Shown: piece after piece, positions 17,450 through 27,297 of the stretch
Numbering within the stretch: position 1 is the first letter of the stretch
Layout of the letters: each line of letters starts with the position of its first letter
Source of the DNA: Pseudomonadota bacterium
GTDB lineage: Bacteria; Pseudomonadota; Alphaproteobacteria; Acetobacterales; Acetobacteraceae
DNA: 64,000 nt
Assembly (NCBI GenBank): GCA_021845985.1
Contig: JAJZES010000005.1
Location: 162,407 to 226,406, forward strand
Direction of reading: 5' to 3'
Program-made: the position numbers and the translations under genes
Notes under the pieces: generated by a model
What the model was told of the DNA's origin: nothing
Database searches by the model: none
What the model saw: only the letters and a program-made list of their open reading frames with translations

Positions 17450-18253
17450 TTACACGCCGAACCCGCAGCCGCGCGCCGCCGCCGCGATCACCGCCAGCGC
17501 AGCGTCCGTGCCGTCCGCCGCGCCCTTCTCGAAATCGCCCTCGATGCGCGCCATCTGATTGGTGACGTGGGCGAAGCACAGCACGCTTCGCCCGCGCGCG
17601 CGGGCGAACGCATAGAGCGCTGCGGTTTCCATCTCGACCGCGACCGCCCCCTGCGCCGCCGCCGCGGCAATCGCCTCCTCGGTCTCGCGATAGGGCGCGT
17701 CGGTGGTCCAACTGGTGCCGCGATGCACCGGCACCGTCAGCCCGGCAAGCGCGCCCAGGGCACGCGCGACGAGCCCCGGATCAGCCTCGGCGAACGCCGA
17801 CGGCGGCAGGTAGTGATGGCTGGTGCCTTCGTCGCGCAATGCCCGGTCGATCAGCACGAAATAGGGGGTCGGGCCGAGCGGCGCGATCTGTCCGGCCGAG
17901 GTGACGCTGAGCAGGAGCTGACAGCCCGAGACAAAGAGCTGCTCGGCGACGAGCACGGCAAACGGCGCGCCGACCGCCAGCCCGACGATGCCAATCGGCA
18001 GCCGCTCGGCCGTGGTGACATGCAGGTCGGTGTGATAGCAGGCCCAGTCCGGCGCCGGGCGCGTCCGGCCGGCGCGGTGCAGCGTGCGCACCATGTCACC
18101 GTCCGGGTCGAGCACGCAGACGGCGGGCACCGGACCGGCGGCAAGGCCACGCTGGCGGCGGGCTTCCCGCAGCAGGTTTTCCGGCCGGAATACCGAGGGC
18201 TGGTCGTAGTGCTTCGCCGCGAGCAGACTCGATCGGGCGGCTCCGTCGTGCAT
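17450..18253 (-). CDS. nucleoside phosphorylase family protein
   Basis: 267 residues of the PNP/UDP phosphorylase superfamily, which splits a nucleoside with phosphate. Visible features are LLLSVTSAGQIAPLG (phosphate and base loop) and AVEMETAALYAFARARG, the ribose-binding Met-Glu motif. The ATG was chosen because GGAG lies 5 nt before it. The same frame stays open upstream to 18598 with coding-like codon use and a TTG at 18538 that would give 362 residues, so a longer protein or a remnant is possible. In this operon it might recycle the deoxyadenosine or other nucleoside made by the radical SAM enzyme; that is inference. Confidence 0.8.
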   Translation of the reverse strand: MHDGAARSSLLAAKHYDQPSVFRPENLLREARRQRGLAAGPVPAVCVLDPDGDMVRTLHRAGRTRPAPDWACYHTDLHVTTAERLPIGIVGLAVGAPFAVLVAEQLFVSGCQLLLSVTSAGQIAPLGPTPYFVLIDRALRDEGTSHHYLPPSAFAEADPGLVARALGALAGLTVPVHRGTSWTTDAPYRETEEAIAAAAAQGAVAVEMETAALYAFARARGRSVLCFAHVTNQMARIEGDFEKGAADGTDAALAVIAAAARGCGFGV

Positions 18254-18745
18254 GCGCTCTCCACTGTGCAGGCTGTAAGCCGGCCGCCAGGGCGGTCCGG
18301 GGCGAGGGCCATCTTCCCGCCGCGGCGCCGCGGCGTCCAGCAGCCCCCTCCGGCCGCCCGGCAAAGGGCCAGCCGCCGCGTCCCCATCAATGACGAGCCC
18401 CGTGATCGCGCCGGTGTTCAACAGGGACGCGGTGGCCGCGACTTGTTCCACGCCGGCGGTGCGCGCCGCCAGCGCCTGCATGACCTCGAACCCGTTGGAG
18501 GCGCGGTTGCGCGTCAGCGAGCCGATCAGCGAGACCAACCGGGCCTGCGCCGTGCGCGCGCCGGACCAATGCAGCGTGACTTGGTCCAGCGTGCGGCCTC
18601 AACTGACGCCGACGGCGAAGTGCCGAGAGCGTCGCAACATGCTCACGCTGCTGCGGAGTCTGACTCGGAATTGGCGGCTGCCGCGACGTCCTTGGCGAGC
18701 CTGCGGCAGCCGCACTCCCCCTTTATGATGATGCGACGTCCGGCG
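18254..18745 (-). other. gene-free stretch with a coding-like remnant in frame with the phosphorylase
   Basis: No complete gene is recognised here. On the minus strand the frame of the phosphorylase stays open to a TGA at 18599-18601, and the part from 18598 to about 18370 has strongly GC-rich third positions. It would read LDQVTLHWSGARTAQARLVS then NRASNGFEVMQALAARTAG. The only early start is TTG at 18538. It could be the 3' remnant of another gene, an N-terminal extension, or chance; I do not recognise a family. The remainder, 18602-18745, shows nothing. Confidence 0.35.
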
Positions 18746-18859
18746 TCAGAGGCCGAACGGCACCGCCGTCCACTGGCCGAGACTGGACAGCAGCCCGGCC
18801 AGTTCGAGCAGGACGGAGCCGGTGAGCAGAGCGAGAACCGTCGTGGATCGCGGGACCAT
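18746..18859 (-). CDS. 37-residue single-span membrane miniprotein (candidate)
   Basis: Short open frame starting MVPRSTTVLALLTGSV and ending TAVPFGL, with one hydrophobic helix of about 18 residues after a basic N-terminus. GGAGG lies 5 nt before the ATG, a good ribosome site. The site overlaps the right arm of a 9-bp inverted repeat (18867-18887), so access may be controlled by RNA structure or a repressor. It lies 139 bp downstream of aceA on the same strand. No family is recognised; short length makes it uncertain. Confidence 0.4.
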   Translation of the reverse strand: MVPRSTTVLALLTGSVLLELAGLLSSLGQWTAVPFGL

Positions 18860-18866
18860 TTGCGCC

Positions 18867-18887
18867 TCCATGAGAACGTCTCATGGA
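18867..18887. promoter_or_regulatory. 21-bp perfect inverted repeat at the ribosome site of the miniprotein
   Basis: Arms TCCATGAGA and TCTCATGGA flank ACG. On the minus strand the right arm runs into the Shine-Dalgarno sequence of the 37-codon frame. It could be an operator for a dimeric repressor or an RNA hairpin that hides the ribosome site. No T-run follows, so it is not a typical terminator. Confidence 0.45.
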
Positions 18888-18997
18888 TCGCATAAACCCG
18901 TTAAGCCGTGATGAACCCGCTCCCCCGCACCGGCGCCGCCTGAAGCGGCCGATTCCCCCCCGGGCACGCCGAGGGGGGCGCGCGGAGGGCGCGCGGC

Positions 18998-20389
<1,392 letters not shown>

Positions 20390-20505
20390 GGCGCTCTCCG
20401 TCGTGTCGGTGACGGGGTCAATAATTCACATTGCGGGGCGGAAGTTTATCGGGAAGATGCGTGCGGACGCGCAATTCGGTAAGGAAGTTCACCGACCGCG
20501 CGTCG

Positions 20506-20516
20506 CTTTAGTAAAG
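20506..20516. promoter_or_regulatory. possible operator CTTT-AGT-AAAG in the aceA-regulator gap
   Basis: Small perfect inverted repeat 10 bases before the regulator start, in the 137-bp divergent gap with aceA. It is a candidate autoregulatory site for the RamB/ScfR-like protein. Only 4-bp arms, so weak. Confidence 0.2.
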
Positions 20517-20526
20517 GCTGTGAAGC

Positions 20527-21927
20527 ATGGCGCGACCTTTGATCGGCCGGACGGTGCGGCGGCTGCGCCTGGAACGGCGCCTGACGCAGCAGGCGCTGGC
20601 CGTGCGGCTCGGCATTTCGGCGAGCTATCTCAATCTCATCGAGCATGACCAGCGCAACATCACCGCCTCGCTGCTGATCCGGGTGGCCGAGACTCTGGGC
20701 GTCGATCTGGCGACGCTGTCGGGCAACAGCGAACGGCAGATGGAGGCGCAGTTGCGCGAGACCTTCGCCGACCCGCTGCTCAACGCCGAGGCGGTGTCCG
20801 AGGAGGAGGTGGCGGCCCTGTCGGCCGCAGCGCCGGCGGCGGCGCGCGCGGTGCTGGCGCTGTATCGTGCCTGGCGGGTGGCGCGCGAGGATGCCGGCGG
20901 CATCGCCCTGCCCTCCGGCCGGCGGCTGCTGCTGCCGACCGAGGAGACGCGCGATTTCTTCAACGACCGGATGAATTATTTCCCGGCGCTGGAGGCGGCG
21001 GCCGAGGCGCTGGGCGGGGAACTCGGCGCCTCGCCGGCGGAGATGAACCATGCGGTCGCCGAGCGGCTGCGCCGGGTGCACGGCATCGCCGTCTCGGTCG
21101 GGCCGCTGGCCGGGGCGCTGCGCCGCTACGACCCGGCGGCGCGCACGCTGATGCTGTCGGAGATGCTGCCGCGCGAGAGTCGCGGCTTTCACATGGCGTT
21201 TCAGCTTGCCCTGATCGAGGCGCGCGAGGCGGTCGAGGCGGCGGTGGCCGACAGCCCGCCGAGCAGTTCGGAGGCGGCGGCGCTGATCCGCATCGGCCTG
21301 CTCAACTACACCGCCGCGGCGCTGCTGATGCCCTATGCGGCGTTTGCCGCGGCGGCGGCGGCGCTGCGCCATGACGTGGAGGCGCTGGCGGCGCGCTTCG
21401 GCGTCAGTTTCGAGCAGGTCTGCCAGCGGCTGTCGAGCCTGCAGCGGCCGGGGGCGCGCGGAGTGCCGTTTTTCTTCCTGCGCGTCGATCCGGCCGGGAA
21501 TGTCAGCAAGCGGTTTTCGGCCGCCGGATTCCCCTTCGCGCGCTATGGCGGGTCGTGCCCGCGCTGGGTGGTGCATACCGCGTTCGCCACCCCGGGGATG
21601 CTGCGGGTGCAGGTGGCGCAACTGCCGGATGGCGCCAGTTTCCTGTGTTTCGCCCGCACCGTCACCGCCGCGGCGCCGCAGTTCGGCGAGCCGCCGCCGG
21701 TGCATGTCATCGCCATGGGGGCGCCGGCCGCGCATGCCGCGGCGCTGGCCTATGCCGACGGCATCGACCTCGACCGCGCGGCGGTCGGCATCGGCCTGTC
21801 CTGCCGCCTGTGCGACCGCCCGGACTGCCGCAGCCGCGCCTTCCCGCCGCTGGAACACCGCCTGTCGCTCGACCCGCACACGGCCGGCGCCAGCCCGTTC
21901 CGGTTCGAGACGCGCAGGGCGGGGTAG
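20527..21927 (+). CDS. XRE-family regulator of the RamB/ScfR type
   Basis: 466 residues: an N-terminal helix-turn-helix (residues about 8-62, LRLERRLTQQALAVRLGISA then SYLNLIEHDQRNITASLL), a middle ImmA/IrrE-like segment whose HEXXH zinc motif is not evident (AFQLALIEARE occupies the place), and a C-terminal DUF2083-type cysteine-containing domain (RYGGSCPRWVVHTAF, LSCRLCDRPDCRSRAFP). This domain order is that of short-chain acyl-CoA-sensing regulators controlling the glyoxylate and acetate genes. Its divergent position to aceA strongly supports control of aceA. Confidence 0.88.
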   Translation: MARPLIGRTVRRLRLERRLTQQALAVRLGISASYLNLIEHDQRNITASLLIRVAETLGVDLATLSGNSERQMEAQLRETFADPLLNAEAVSEEEVAALSAAAPAAARAVLALYRAWRVAREDAGGIALPSGRRLLLPTEETRDFFNDRMNYFPALEAAAEALGGELGASPAEMNHAVAERLRRVHGIAVSVGPLAGALRRYDPAARTLMLSEMLPRESRGFHMAFQLALIEAREAVEAAVADSPPSSSEAAALIRIGLLNYTAAALLMPYAAFAAAAAALRHDVEALAARFGVSFEQVCQRLSSLQRPGARGVPFFFLRVDPAGNVSKRFSAAGFPFARYGGSCPRWVVHTAFATPGMLRVQVAQLPDGASFLCFARTVTAAAPQFGEPPPVHVIAMGAPAAHAAALAYADGIDLDRAAVGIGLSCRLCDRPDCRSRAFPPLEHRLSLDPHTAGASPFRFETRRAG

Positions 21928-22074
21928 GGCAGTGGCGCAGCGTCTGCCGTATGAAGCTGACCGGCGGCAGCGTATGAGGCCGCGTCTGCCGACGCCGATG
22001 GCCGCGCGGTTGCCTCAAGCAAGGCCGCGGCCGCCCGATCAACCCGCCGATCCGCGCCGCGAGGCCCGCCGCCG

Positions 22075-22542
22075 ATGATGGTCAAATCCCACGTCGTCCT
22101 CGGCCTTGCCGCCTGGGCCGCGGCGGCGCCGCTGCTGCATCGTGCGGCACTCGATCCGACCCTGCTGGCGCTTGCCGTTGCCGGGGCGCTGCTGCCGGAC
22201 GTGGATCATCCGCAGTCCTGGGTCGGGCGGCGGACGCGCCCGCTGTCCACGCTGATCGGCGCCATGTTCGGCCATCGCGGGCTGACCCATTCGGCGCTGG
22301 CGGTGCTCGGCGGCGCTGTCCTGCTGGTGCAGATCGGCACCCGGCACGGCGCGGTGGCGGCGCTCGCCGTCGGCTATCTGTCGCACCTCGCCGCCGACAT
22401 GCTCACCCCGCGCGGCCTGCGGCTGGCCTGGCCGCTGCGGCGCAGTTGGGGCCTGAAACTGTGCCGCAGCGGCTCGCTGATGGAGCCGGTGGTGGTGCTG
22501 GCGCTGGTGCTCGGGGTCGGCTGGTGGCGGTTCGGGCGGTGA
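22075..22542 (+). CDS. YdjM-like metal-dependent hydrolase family membrane protein
   Basis: 155 residues. Conserved histidine/aspartate motifs of the DUF457/YdjM family are present: KSHVVLGLAAW near the start, GALLPDVDHPQS, FGHRGLTHSALA and YLSHLAADMLTPRGL. There are about four hydrophobic segments, so an inner-membrane protein with a likely metal site facing one side. The biochemical role of this family is poorly defined. It stands alone, 147 bp after the regulator gene; that gap holds nothing obvious. Confidence 0.82.
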   Translation: MMVKSHVVLGLAAWAAAAPLLHRAALDPTLLALAVAGALLPDVDHPQSWVGRRTRPLSTLIGAMFGHRGLTHSALAVLGGAVLLVQIGTRHGAVAALAVGYLSHLAADMLTPRGLRLAWPLRRSWGLKLCRSGSLMEPVVVLALVLGVGWWRFGR

Positions 22543-22557
22543 GCAGGCGGCCCCGGG

Positions 22558-22968
22558 TCACTCGGATCCGGCGGCGTCGAGCGCCGGCGCCTCGCTTTGA
22601 TAGCGTGCGACATCAAGGCCGGGATGAAAGCCCCATGCCGCCGCCAGGGCGTCCTCCTGCGGGGCATGGCCGCGCGACCCTCCGGGAACCAGCGTGTCGG
22701 GCACCATCGCCTCACGCGCGCTGATCGACCTCCGGGCGCGTTCGGCGTAGGCGCGCAGCTCGTCTTGGTTCGGGGCGTGCAGCAGCAGGGCGGCCGCCTC
22801 GGCGAGGTAGCCCAGGCGCCGACGGTCGGCAGCGGCGAAATCGGCCAGACTGGGGAGCGTGCCGCGCATCATCGCCGAGACCAGCCGAAACATGCGGGCC
22901 TCCGCCGACCGCCAGGTTTCCCCCGGTCGGCGGTCCAGCGATCTGCCTACGGCGTGGCGGGGGAGCAT
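22558..22968 (-). CDS. hypothetical protein
   Basis: 136 codons with no family recognised. The middle part FAAADRRRLGYLAEAAALLLHAPNQDELRAY is helical and alanine-rich; the ends are polar. The start overlaps the end of the decayed nucleotidyltransferase (22947-23280), so it may be the partner of that gene in a two-gene module. An internal ATG (MFRLVSAMMRG) about 25 codons in could be the true start. It may no longer be functional if its partner is lost. Confidence 0.5.
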   Translation of the reverse strand: MLPRHAVGRSLDRRPGETWRSAEARMFRLVSAMMRGTLPSLADFAAADRRRLGYLAEAAALLLHAPNQDELRAYAERARRSISAREAMVPDTLVPGGSRGHAPQEDALAAAWGFHPGLDVARYQSEAPALDAAGSE

Positions 22969-23280
22969 GATCTCACCAGCGCCACTGCATCGCGGATATT
23001 GGAGCGGACAAAGCCGGTTGAGCCGTCATAATAATCCAGCGCCTCATTGGACCGCCGCTCCAGTGCCTCCGCGTCGAGCTGGCCGGCGGGAGAACACGGC
23101 ATCCAGGTCGGCCGACACGCGGTGCCGTGTATAGACATGCACCGCCACGCCGCCGACGAAGAAGGCGTCGATCGTGCCCTGGAAGCTCGCGGCGATCGTC
23201 CCGTCGATGCGGCGGATGATCGTCGCCACGGCGCGCATGAACGCCGTGTCCGGCAGCCGCAGCGGCGTCTCGGGGGGCAT
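22947..23280 (-). pseudogene. decayed nucleotidyltransferase-like protein (internal deletion and frameshift)
   Basis: Starts at ATG 23280, overlapping the edd stop (TAATG). The first 66 residues read through [40 protein letters not shown], a GG...(S)xDxD nucleotidyltransferase signature as in MNT/DUF6036-type proteins. Around 23085-23100 the frame changes: the original frame ends at 23044, whereas the family-like C-terminal part ([32 protein letters not shown]) continues in another frame to 22947. Only about ten residues separate signature and C-terminus, where intact relatives have, as I recall, some 90 or more. So a deletion that also shifted the frame is inferred. Confidence 0.65.
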
Positions 23281-25103
23281 TACGCCGCCGCGAAAATCGC
23301 CGCCCCGGCATCGGCGCGTCCGACATTGGCGCGGAACGCCGCGAACAGTTCCCGCCCGACGCCGTGCGCATTGCCCGACAGATCTGCCTCGGCCGGCACC
23401 CGCTCGGCCCATTCGGCGGGATCGACCAGCACATCGAGCCGGCCCGCCACCGCATCGACGCGGACGATGTCGCCGTCGCGAATGAGCGCGATGGCCCCGC
23501 CATCGGCCGCTTCGGGGGTGACATGGATCGCCGCCGGCACCTTGCCCGAGGCGCCGGACAGCCGCCCGTCGGTGACCAGCGCCACCCGTGCGCCGCGGTC
23601 CTGCAGCACGCCGAGCGGCGGCATCAGCTTGTGCAGTTCCGGCATGCCGTTGGCGCGCGGCCCCTGGAACCGCACCACGGCCACCATGTCGCCGCTCAGC
23701 GTGCCGGCGCGAAACGCCGTCTGCAGCGCCTCCTGGCTGTGAAACACCCGCGCCGGCGCCTCGATGACATGGCGGTCCGGGGCGACGGCCGAGGTCTTGA
23801 TCACCGCCCGGCCGATGTCGCCCTCCAGCACCCGCAGCCCGCCGGTGGCGGCGAACGGGGCGGCGGCGCCGCGCAGGATGGCGGTATCGCCGCTGACCGC
23901 GGCGGGGGCGCGCCAGCTCAGCGCGCCATCGGCGGTCAGCCCCGGCTCGGCGACGTAGCCGCGCAGCCCGTGGCCCCACACCGTCTCGACATCCTCATGC
24001 AGCAGCCCGGCATCGAGCAGCTCGCGGATCAGCAACGGCATGCCGCCGGCGGCATGGAAATGGTTCACGTCGGCGCGGCCGTTGGGATAGACGCGGGCGA
24101 GCAGCGGCGTCACCTCGGCGAGGTCGGCGAAATCGTCCCAGGTCAGGCGGATGCCGCCGGCCGCCGCCATGGCGACCAGATGGATGGTCAGGTTGGTCGA
24201 GCCGCCGGTGGCGTGCAGTCCGGCGATGCCGTTGACGAAGGCGCGCTCGTCCAGCACCCGGCCGATCGGGGTATAGGAATTGCCGAGCGCGGTGATCGCC
24301 AGCGCCCGCCGCGCCGCCTCGCCGGTGAGCGCCGCGCGCAGCGCCGTGCCGGGATTGACGAAGCTGCTGCCGGGCAGATGCAGACCCATGATCTCCATCA
24401 GCATCTGGTTGGTGTTGGCGGTGCCGTAGAAGGTGCAGGTGCCGGGACCGTGGTAGCTCTTCATCTCGGCGGCGAGCAGTTCCGCCCGGCTCGCCCGCCC
24501 CTCGGCGAACAACTGCCGCACCTGGCTTTTCTCGTCGTTGGCCAGACCGGAGGTCATCGGCCCGGCGGGCACGAACACCGCCGGCAGATGGCCGAAGCTG
24601 AGCGCGCCGATGACCAGCCCCGGCACGATCTTGTCGCAGACGCCGAGATAGACCGCGGCATCGAAGGTCTGGTGCGACAGGGCGACGGCGGTGGCGAGGG
24701 CGATCACGTCGCGCGAGAACAGCGACAGCTCCATCCCCGCCTCGCCCTGGGTGACGCCGTCGCACATCGCCGGCACGCCGCCCGCCACCTGCGCCGTGCC
24801 GCCGGCGGCACGCGCGGCGGCGCGGATCAGCTCGGGATACTGCTCGAACGGCTGATGCGCCGAGAGCATGTCGTTATAGGCGGTGACGATGGCGAGGTTG
24901 GGTGTCGCACCCTGTTCCAGCCGCTCTTTGTCGGTCGGACCGCAGGCAGCGAAGGCGTGTGCCTGATTGGCGCAGCCGAGGCCGCGCCGCTTGCCGGTCG
25001 GCGAGGCGGCGGCGTCGATCCGGTCGAGATAGCGGGCGCGTCCGTCATGGCTGCGCCGAATAATCCGCTCGGTGACGTCGCCGAGCCGTGCATGTAGCCC
25101 CAT
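23280..25103 (-). CDS. edd: 6-phosphogluconate dehydratase
   Basis: First committed enzyme of the Entner-Doudoroff pathway, converting 6-phosphogluconate to KDPG with a 4Fe-4S cluster. 607 residues, the normal length for Edd. Features of the IlvD/Edd family include [19 protein letters not shown], the cluster-cysteine stretch [49 protein letters not shown] and [20 protein letters not shown]. The ATG was chosen because GGGGAG lies 7 nt upstream. Edd fits better than DHAD or a sugar-acid dehydratase because of the length and the N-terminal [17 protein letters not shown]. No eda or zwf is next to it. Confidence 0.93.
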   Translation of the reverse strand: MGLHARLGDVTERIIRRSHDGRARYLDRIDAAASPTGKRRGLGCANQAHAFAACGPTDKERLEQGATPNLAIVTAYNDMLSAHQPFEQYPELIRAAARAAGGTAQVAGGVPAMCDGVTQGEAGMELSLFSRDVIALATAVALSHQTFDAAVYLGVCDKIVPGLVIGALSFGHLPAVFVPAGPMTSGLANDEKSQVRQLFAEGRASRAELLAAEMKSYHGPGTCTFYGTANTNQMLMEIMGLHLPGSSFVNPGTALRAALTGEAARRALAITALGNSYTPIGRVLDERAFVNGIAGLHATGGSTNLTIHLVAMAAAGGIRLTWDDFADLAEVTPLLARVYPNGRADVNHFHAAGGMPLLIRELLDAGLLHEDVETVWGHGLRGYVAEPGLTADGALSWRAPAAVSGDTAILRGAAAPFAATGGLRVLEGDIGRAVIKTSAVAPDRHVIEAPARVFHSQEALQTAFRAGTLSGDMVAVVRFQGPRANGMPELHKLMPPLGVLQDRGARVALVTDGRLSGASGKVPAAIHVTPEAADGGAIALIRDGDIVRVDAVAGRLDVLVDPAEWAERVPAEADLSGNAHGVGRELFAAFRANVGRADAGAAIFAAA

Positions 25104-25176
25104 CGCGTCGCTCCCCTCGGAACCCTGGCGACTGGTATAGACAGGCCGGACGCCGCGTTCCACCCCGCGCTGGCGC

Positions 25177-25228
25177 GGCACGGATTGTCGGCACGGATTG
25201 CCGGCACGGATTGCCGGCACGGATTGAT
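25177..25228. repeat. four tandem copies of a 13-bp repeat (GGCACGGATTGYC)
   Basis: Units start at 25177, 25190, 25203 and 25216; the last unit diverges in its final two bases. The array fills the middle of the 155-bp gap between divergent edd and nadE. It may be a slippage-prone minisatellite or a cluster of binding sites spaced just over one helical turn apart. Confidence 0.85.
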
Positions 25229-25258
25229 CGACCGGCCGGCGGGGCCTAGCTTCCGCCG

Positions 25259-26923
25259 ATGTCCGACACGCTGCGCATCGCCATCGCCCAGATCAACCTG
25301 CATGTCGGCGATCTGCGCCATAACCTGGCGGCGATCCGCCGTGCCCGCGCCGAGGCGGCGCGGCGCGGCGCCGAGCTTGTCGTCACCCCGGAGTTTTCCA
25401 TCGGCGGCTATCCGCCCGAGGATCTGGTCCGCAAGCCGGCCTTCGTCGCCGCCTGCGAACAGGCGATCAACGATCTCGCCGCCGATACCGCCGATGGCGG
25501 GCCGGGGATCATCGTCGGCGGCCCGTGGGCCGACGCGACGCGGCTCTATAATGCCGCCTTTGTGCTCGACGGCGGCCGGGTGGTGGCCCGCCGCGCCAAG
25601 CACGAACTGCCCAATTACGGCGTGTTCGATGAGAAGCGGGTGTTCGATGCCGGGCCGGCGCCCGGCCCGGTGGCCTATCGCGGCTTTCGCCTCGGGCTGA
25701 TGGTGTGCGAGGACTGGTGGCTCCCCGCGGTGTCGGAAACGCTGGCCGAGAGCGGCGCCGAGATGCTGCTGTCGATCAACGCCAGCCCGTACGAGACCGA
25801 CAAGCAGCCGCAGCGCCTGCAGCTCGCGGTCAGCCGAGTCGTCGAGAGCGGGCTTGGCTTCGTGTTCTGCGCCCAGGTCGGCGGCCAGGACGAATTGGTG
25901 TTCGAGGGCGCCGGCTTCGTGCTCAACGCCGATCGCAGCCTCGCCGTGCAGATGCCGTTTTTTGAGGAATGCATCTGCATCACCGAGTGGACGCGCCAGG
26001 GCGAGCATCTGGTCTGCACGCCGCAGGCGCTGACGCCCGAGCCGGACCGGCTGGAGCTGATCTATCGCAGCCTGATGCTGGGGCTGGCCGATTACGTCAA
26101 CAAGAACCGCTTCCCCGGCATCATCCTCGGCCTCTCCGGCGGCATCGACAGCGCCCTGTCGGCGGCGGTGGCGGTCGATGCGCTGGGGGCGGGGCGGGTG
26201 CGCAGCTTCATGCTGCCCAGCCCCTATACCAGCGCCGACAGCCTGGAGGACGCCGCCGCCTGCGCCGGCCTGCTCGGCATGCGCTGCGACACGGTGGCGA
26301 TCACCCCGGCGATGGCGGCGTTCGGCGCGGCGCTGGCGCCGGTGTTCGCCGGGCGGGAGGCCGACATCACCGAGGAAAACATCCAGTCGCGCGCCCGCGG
26401 CCTGATCCTGATGGCGATTTCCAACAAGTTCGGCGACATGCTGCTGACCACCGGCAACAAGAGCGAGATGTCGGTCGGCTATGCGACGCTGTATGGCGAC
26501 ATGTGCGGCGGCTATTCGGTGCTCAAGGATGTCTATAAGACGACCGTGTTCGCGCTCGCCCGCTGGCGCAACGCGCAGTCGCCGCCGCGGGCGCTGGGGC
26601 CGGCCGGGCCGGTGATGCCCGAGCGGGTGATCACCAAGCCGCCGACCGCCGAACTCAAGCCCAACCAGACCGATCAGGACAGCCTGCCGCCCTACGACGT
26701 GCTGGATGCGATCCTGGCCGGGCTGGTCGAGGGCGAGCGCAGCGTCGATGCGATGGTCGCCGAGGGGCACGACCGGGCGACGGTGCTGCGCGTCTGGCGC
26801 ATGCTCGACCGTGCCGAATACAAGCGCCGGCAGGCGCCGCCGGGGGTGAAGATTACCCGCCGCGCCTTCGGCCGCGACCGCCGCTACCCGATCACCAACG
26901 GCTTTACCGGGCTGATCGCATGA
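25259..26923 (+). CDS. nadE: NAD(+) synthase, glutamine-hydrolysing
   Basis: Last step of NAD synthesis: deamido-NAD plus glutamine plus ATP gives NAD. 554 residues with an N-terminal nitrilase-type glutaminase (triad Glu in [15 protein letters not shown], Lys in [17 protein letters not shown], Cys in GLMVCEDWW) and a C-terminal synthetase with the PP-loop [20 protein letters not shown], then [19 protein letters not shown] and [18 protein letters not shown]. The ATG lies downstream of the tandem repeat, with only a weak ribosome site. It is followed by two overlapping genes. Confidence 0.95.
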   Translation: MSDTLRIAIAQINLHVGDLRHNLAAIRRARAEAARRGAELVVTPEFSIGGYPPEDLVRKPAFVAACEQAINDLAADTADGGPGIIVGGPWADATRLYNAAFVLDGGRVVARRAKHELPNYGVFDEKRVFDAGPAPGPVAYRGFRLGLMVCEDWWLPAVSETLAESGAEMLLSINASPYETDKQPQRLQLAVSRVVESGLGFVFCAQVGGQDELVFEGAGFVLNADRSLAVQMPFFEECICITEWTRQGEHLVCTPQALTPEPDRLELIYRSLMLGLADYVNKNRFPGIILGLSGGIDSALSAAVAVDALGAGRVRSFMLPSPYTSADSLEDAAACAGLLGMRCDTVAITPAMAAFGAALAPVFAGREADITEENIQSRARGLILMAISNKFGDMLLTTGNKSEMSVGYATLYGDMCGGYSVLKDVYKTTVFALARWRNAQSPPRALGPAGPVMPERVITKPPTAELKPNQTDQDSLPPYDVLDAILAGLVEGERSVDAMVAEGHDRATVLRVWRMLDRAEYKRRQAPPGVKITRRAFGRDRRYPITNGFTGLIA

Positions 26924-27297
26924 GCGAGGATCCGCCGCTGTTCGCCCCGCCGGGCGGCTGGCGCGTGCGCATCCTCGATCTGTCGGGCGGCGCCAAGGAC
27001 AACATCGTCGAGGAGGTCGCCGGCTTCCCGACGCTGATGCAGGCCAATGCCTTTGCCCGCCGCTATGTCCGCGACAGCGTCGAGCGCTGCCGCAGCGGCG
27101 GCGACTCGGCCCGGCAGGTGCTGGATACCTGGTTCGCCTTCGGCGAAGACGCCGAGGTGGTCGATGCCGGCGATCAGGGCTGGCGCAGCGGCAGCGAATT
27201 GTCCGATTTCGCCGACCGGCCGGCCGACGCGGAGGACCGCAACTGGCGCGCCCTCGACCCGCGCCGCGATGCGGACGAGGACGAGGACGAAGCATGA
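26920..27297 (+). CDS. conserved hypothetical protein with acidic tail
   Basis: 125 residues, starting in an ATGA overlap with nadE and ending in an ATGA overlap with gltX, so clearly a translated gene between two essential ones. The first 80 residues (WRVRILDLSGGAKDNIVEEV, MQANAFARRYVRDSVERC) look like a small folded domain; the last 15 residues are very acidic (DADEDEDEA). I do not recognise a named family; it may be an alphaproteobacterial protein of unknown role linked by position to nadE and gltX. Confidence 0.75.
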   Translation: MSEDPPLFAPPGGWRVRILDLSGGAKDNIVEEVAGFPTLMQANAFARRYVRDSVERCRSGGDSARQVLDTWFAFGEDAEVVDAGDQGWRSGSELSDFADRPADAEDRNWRALDPRRDADEDEDEA

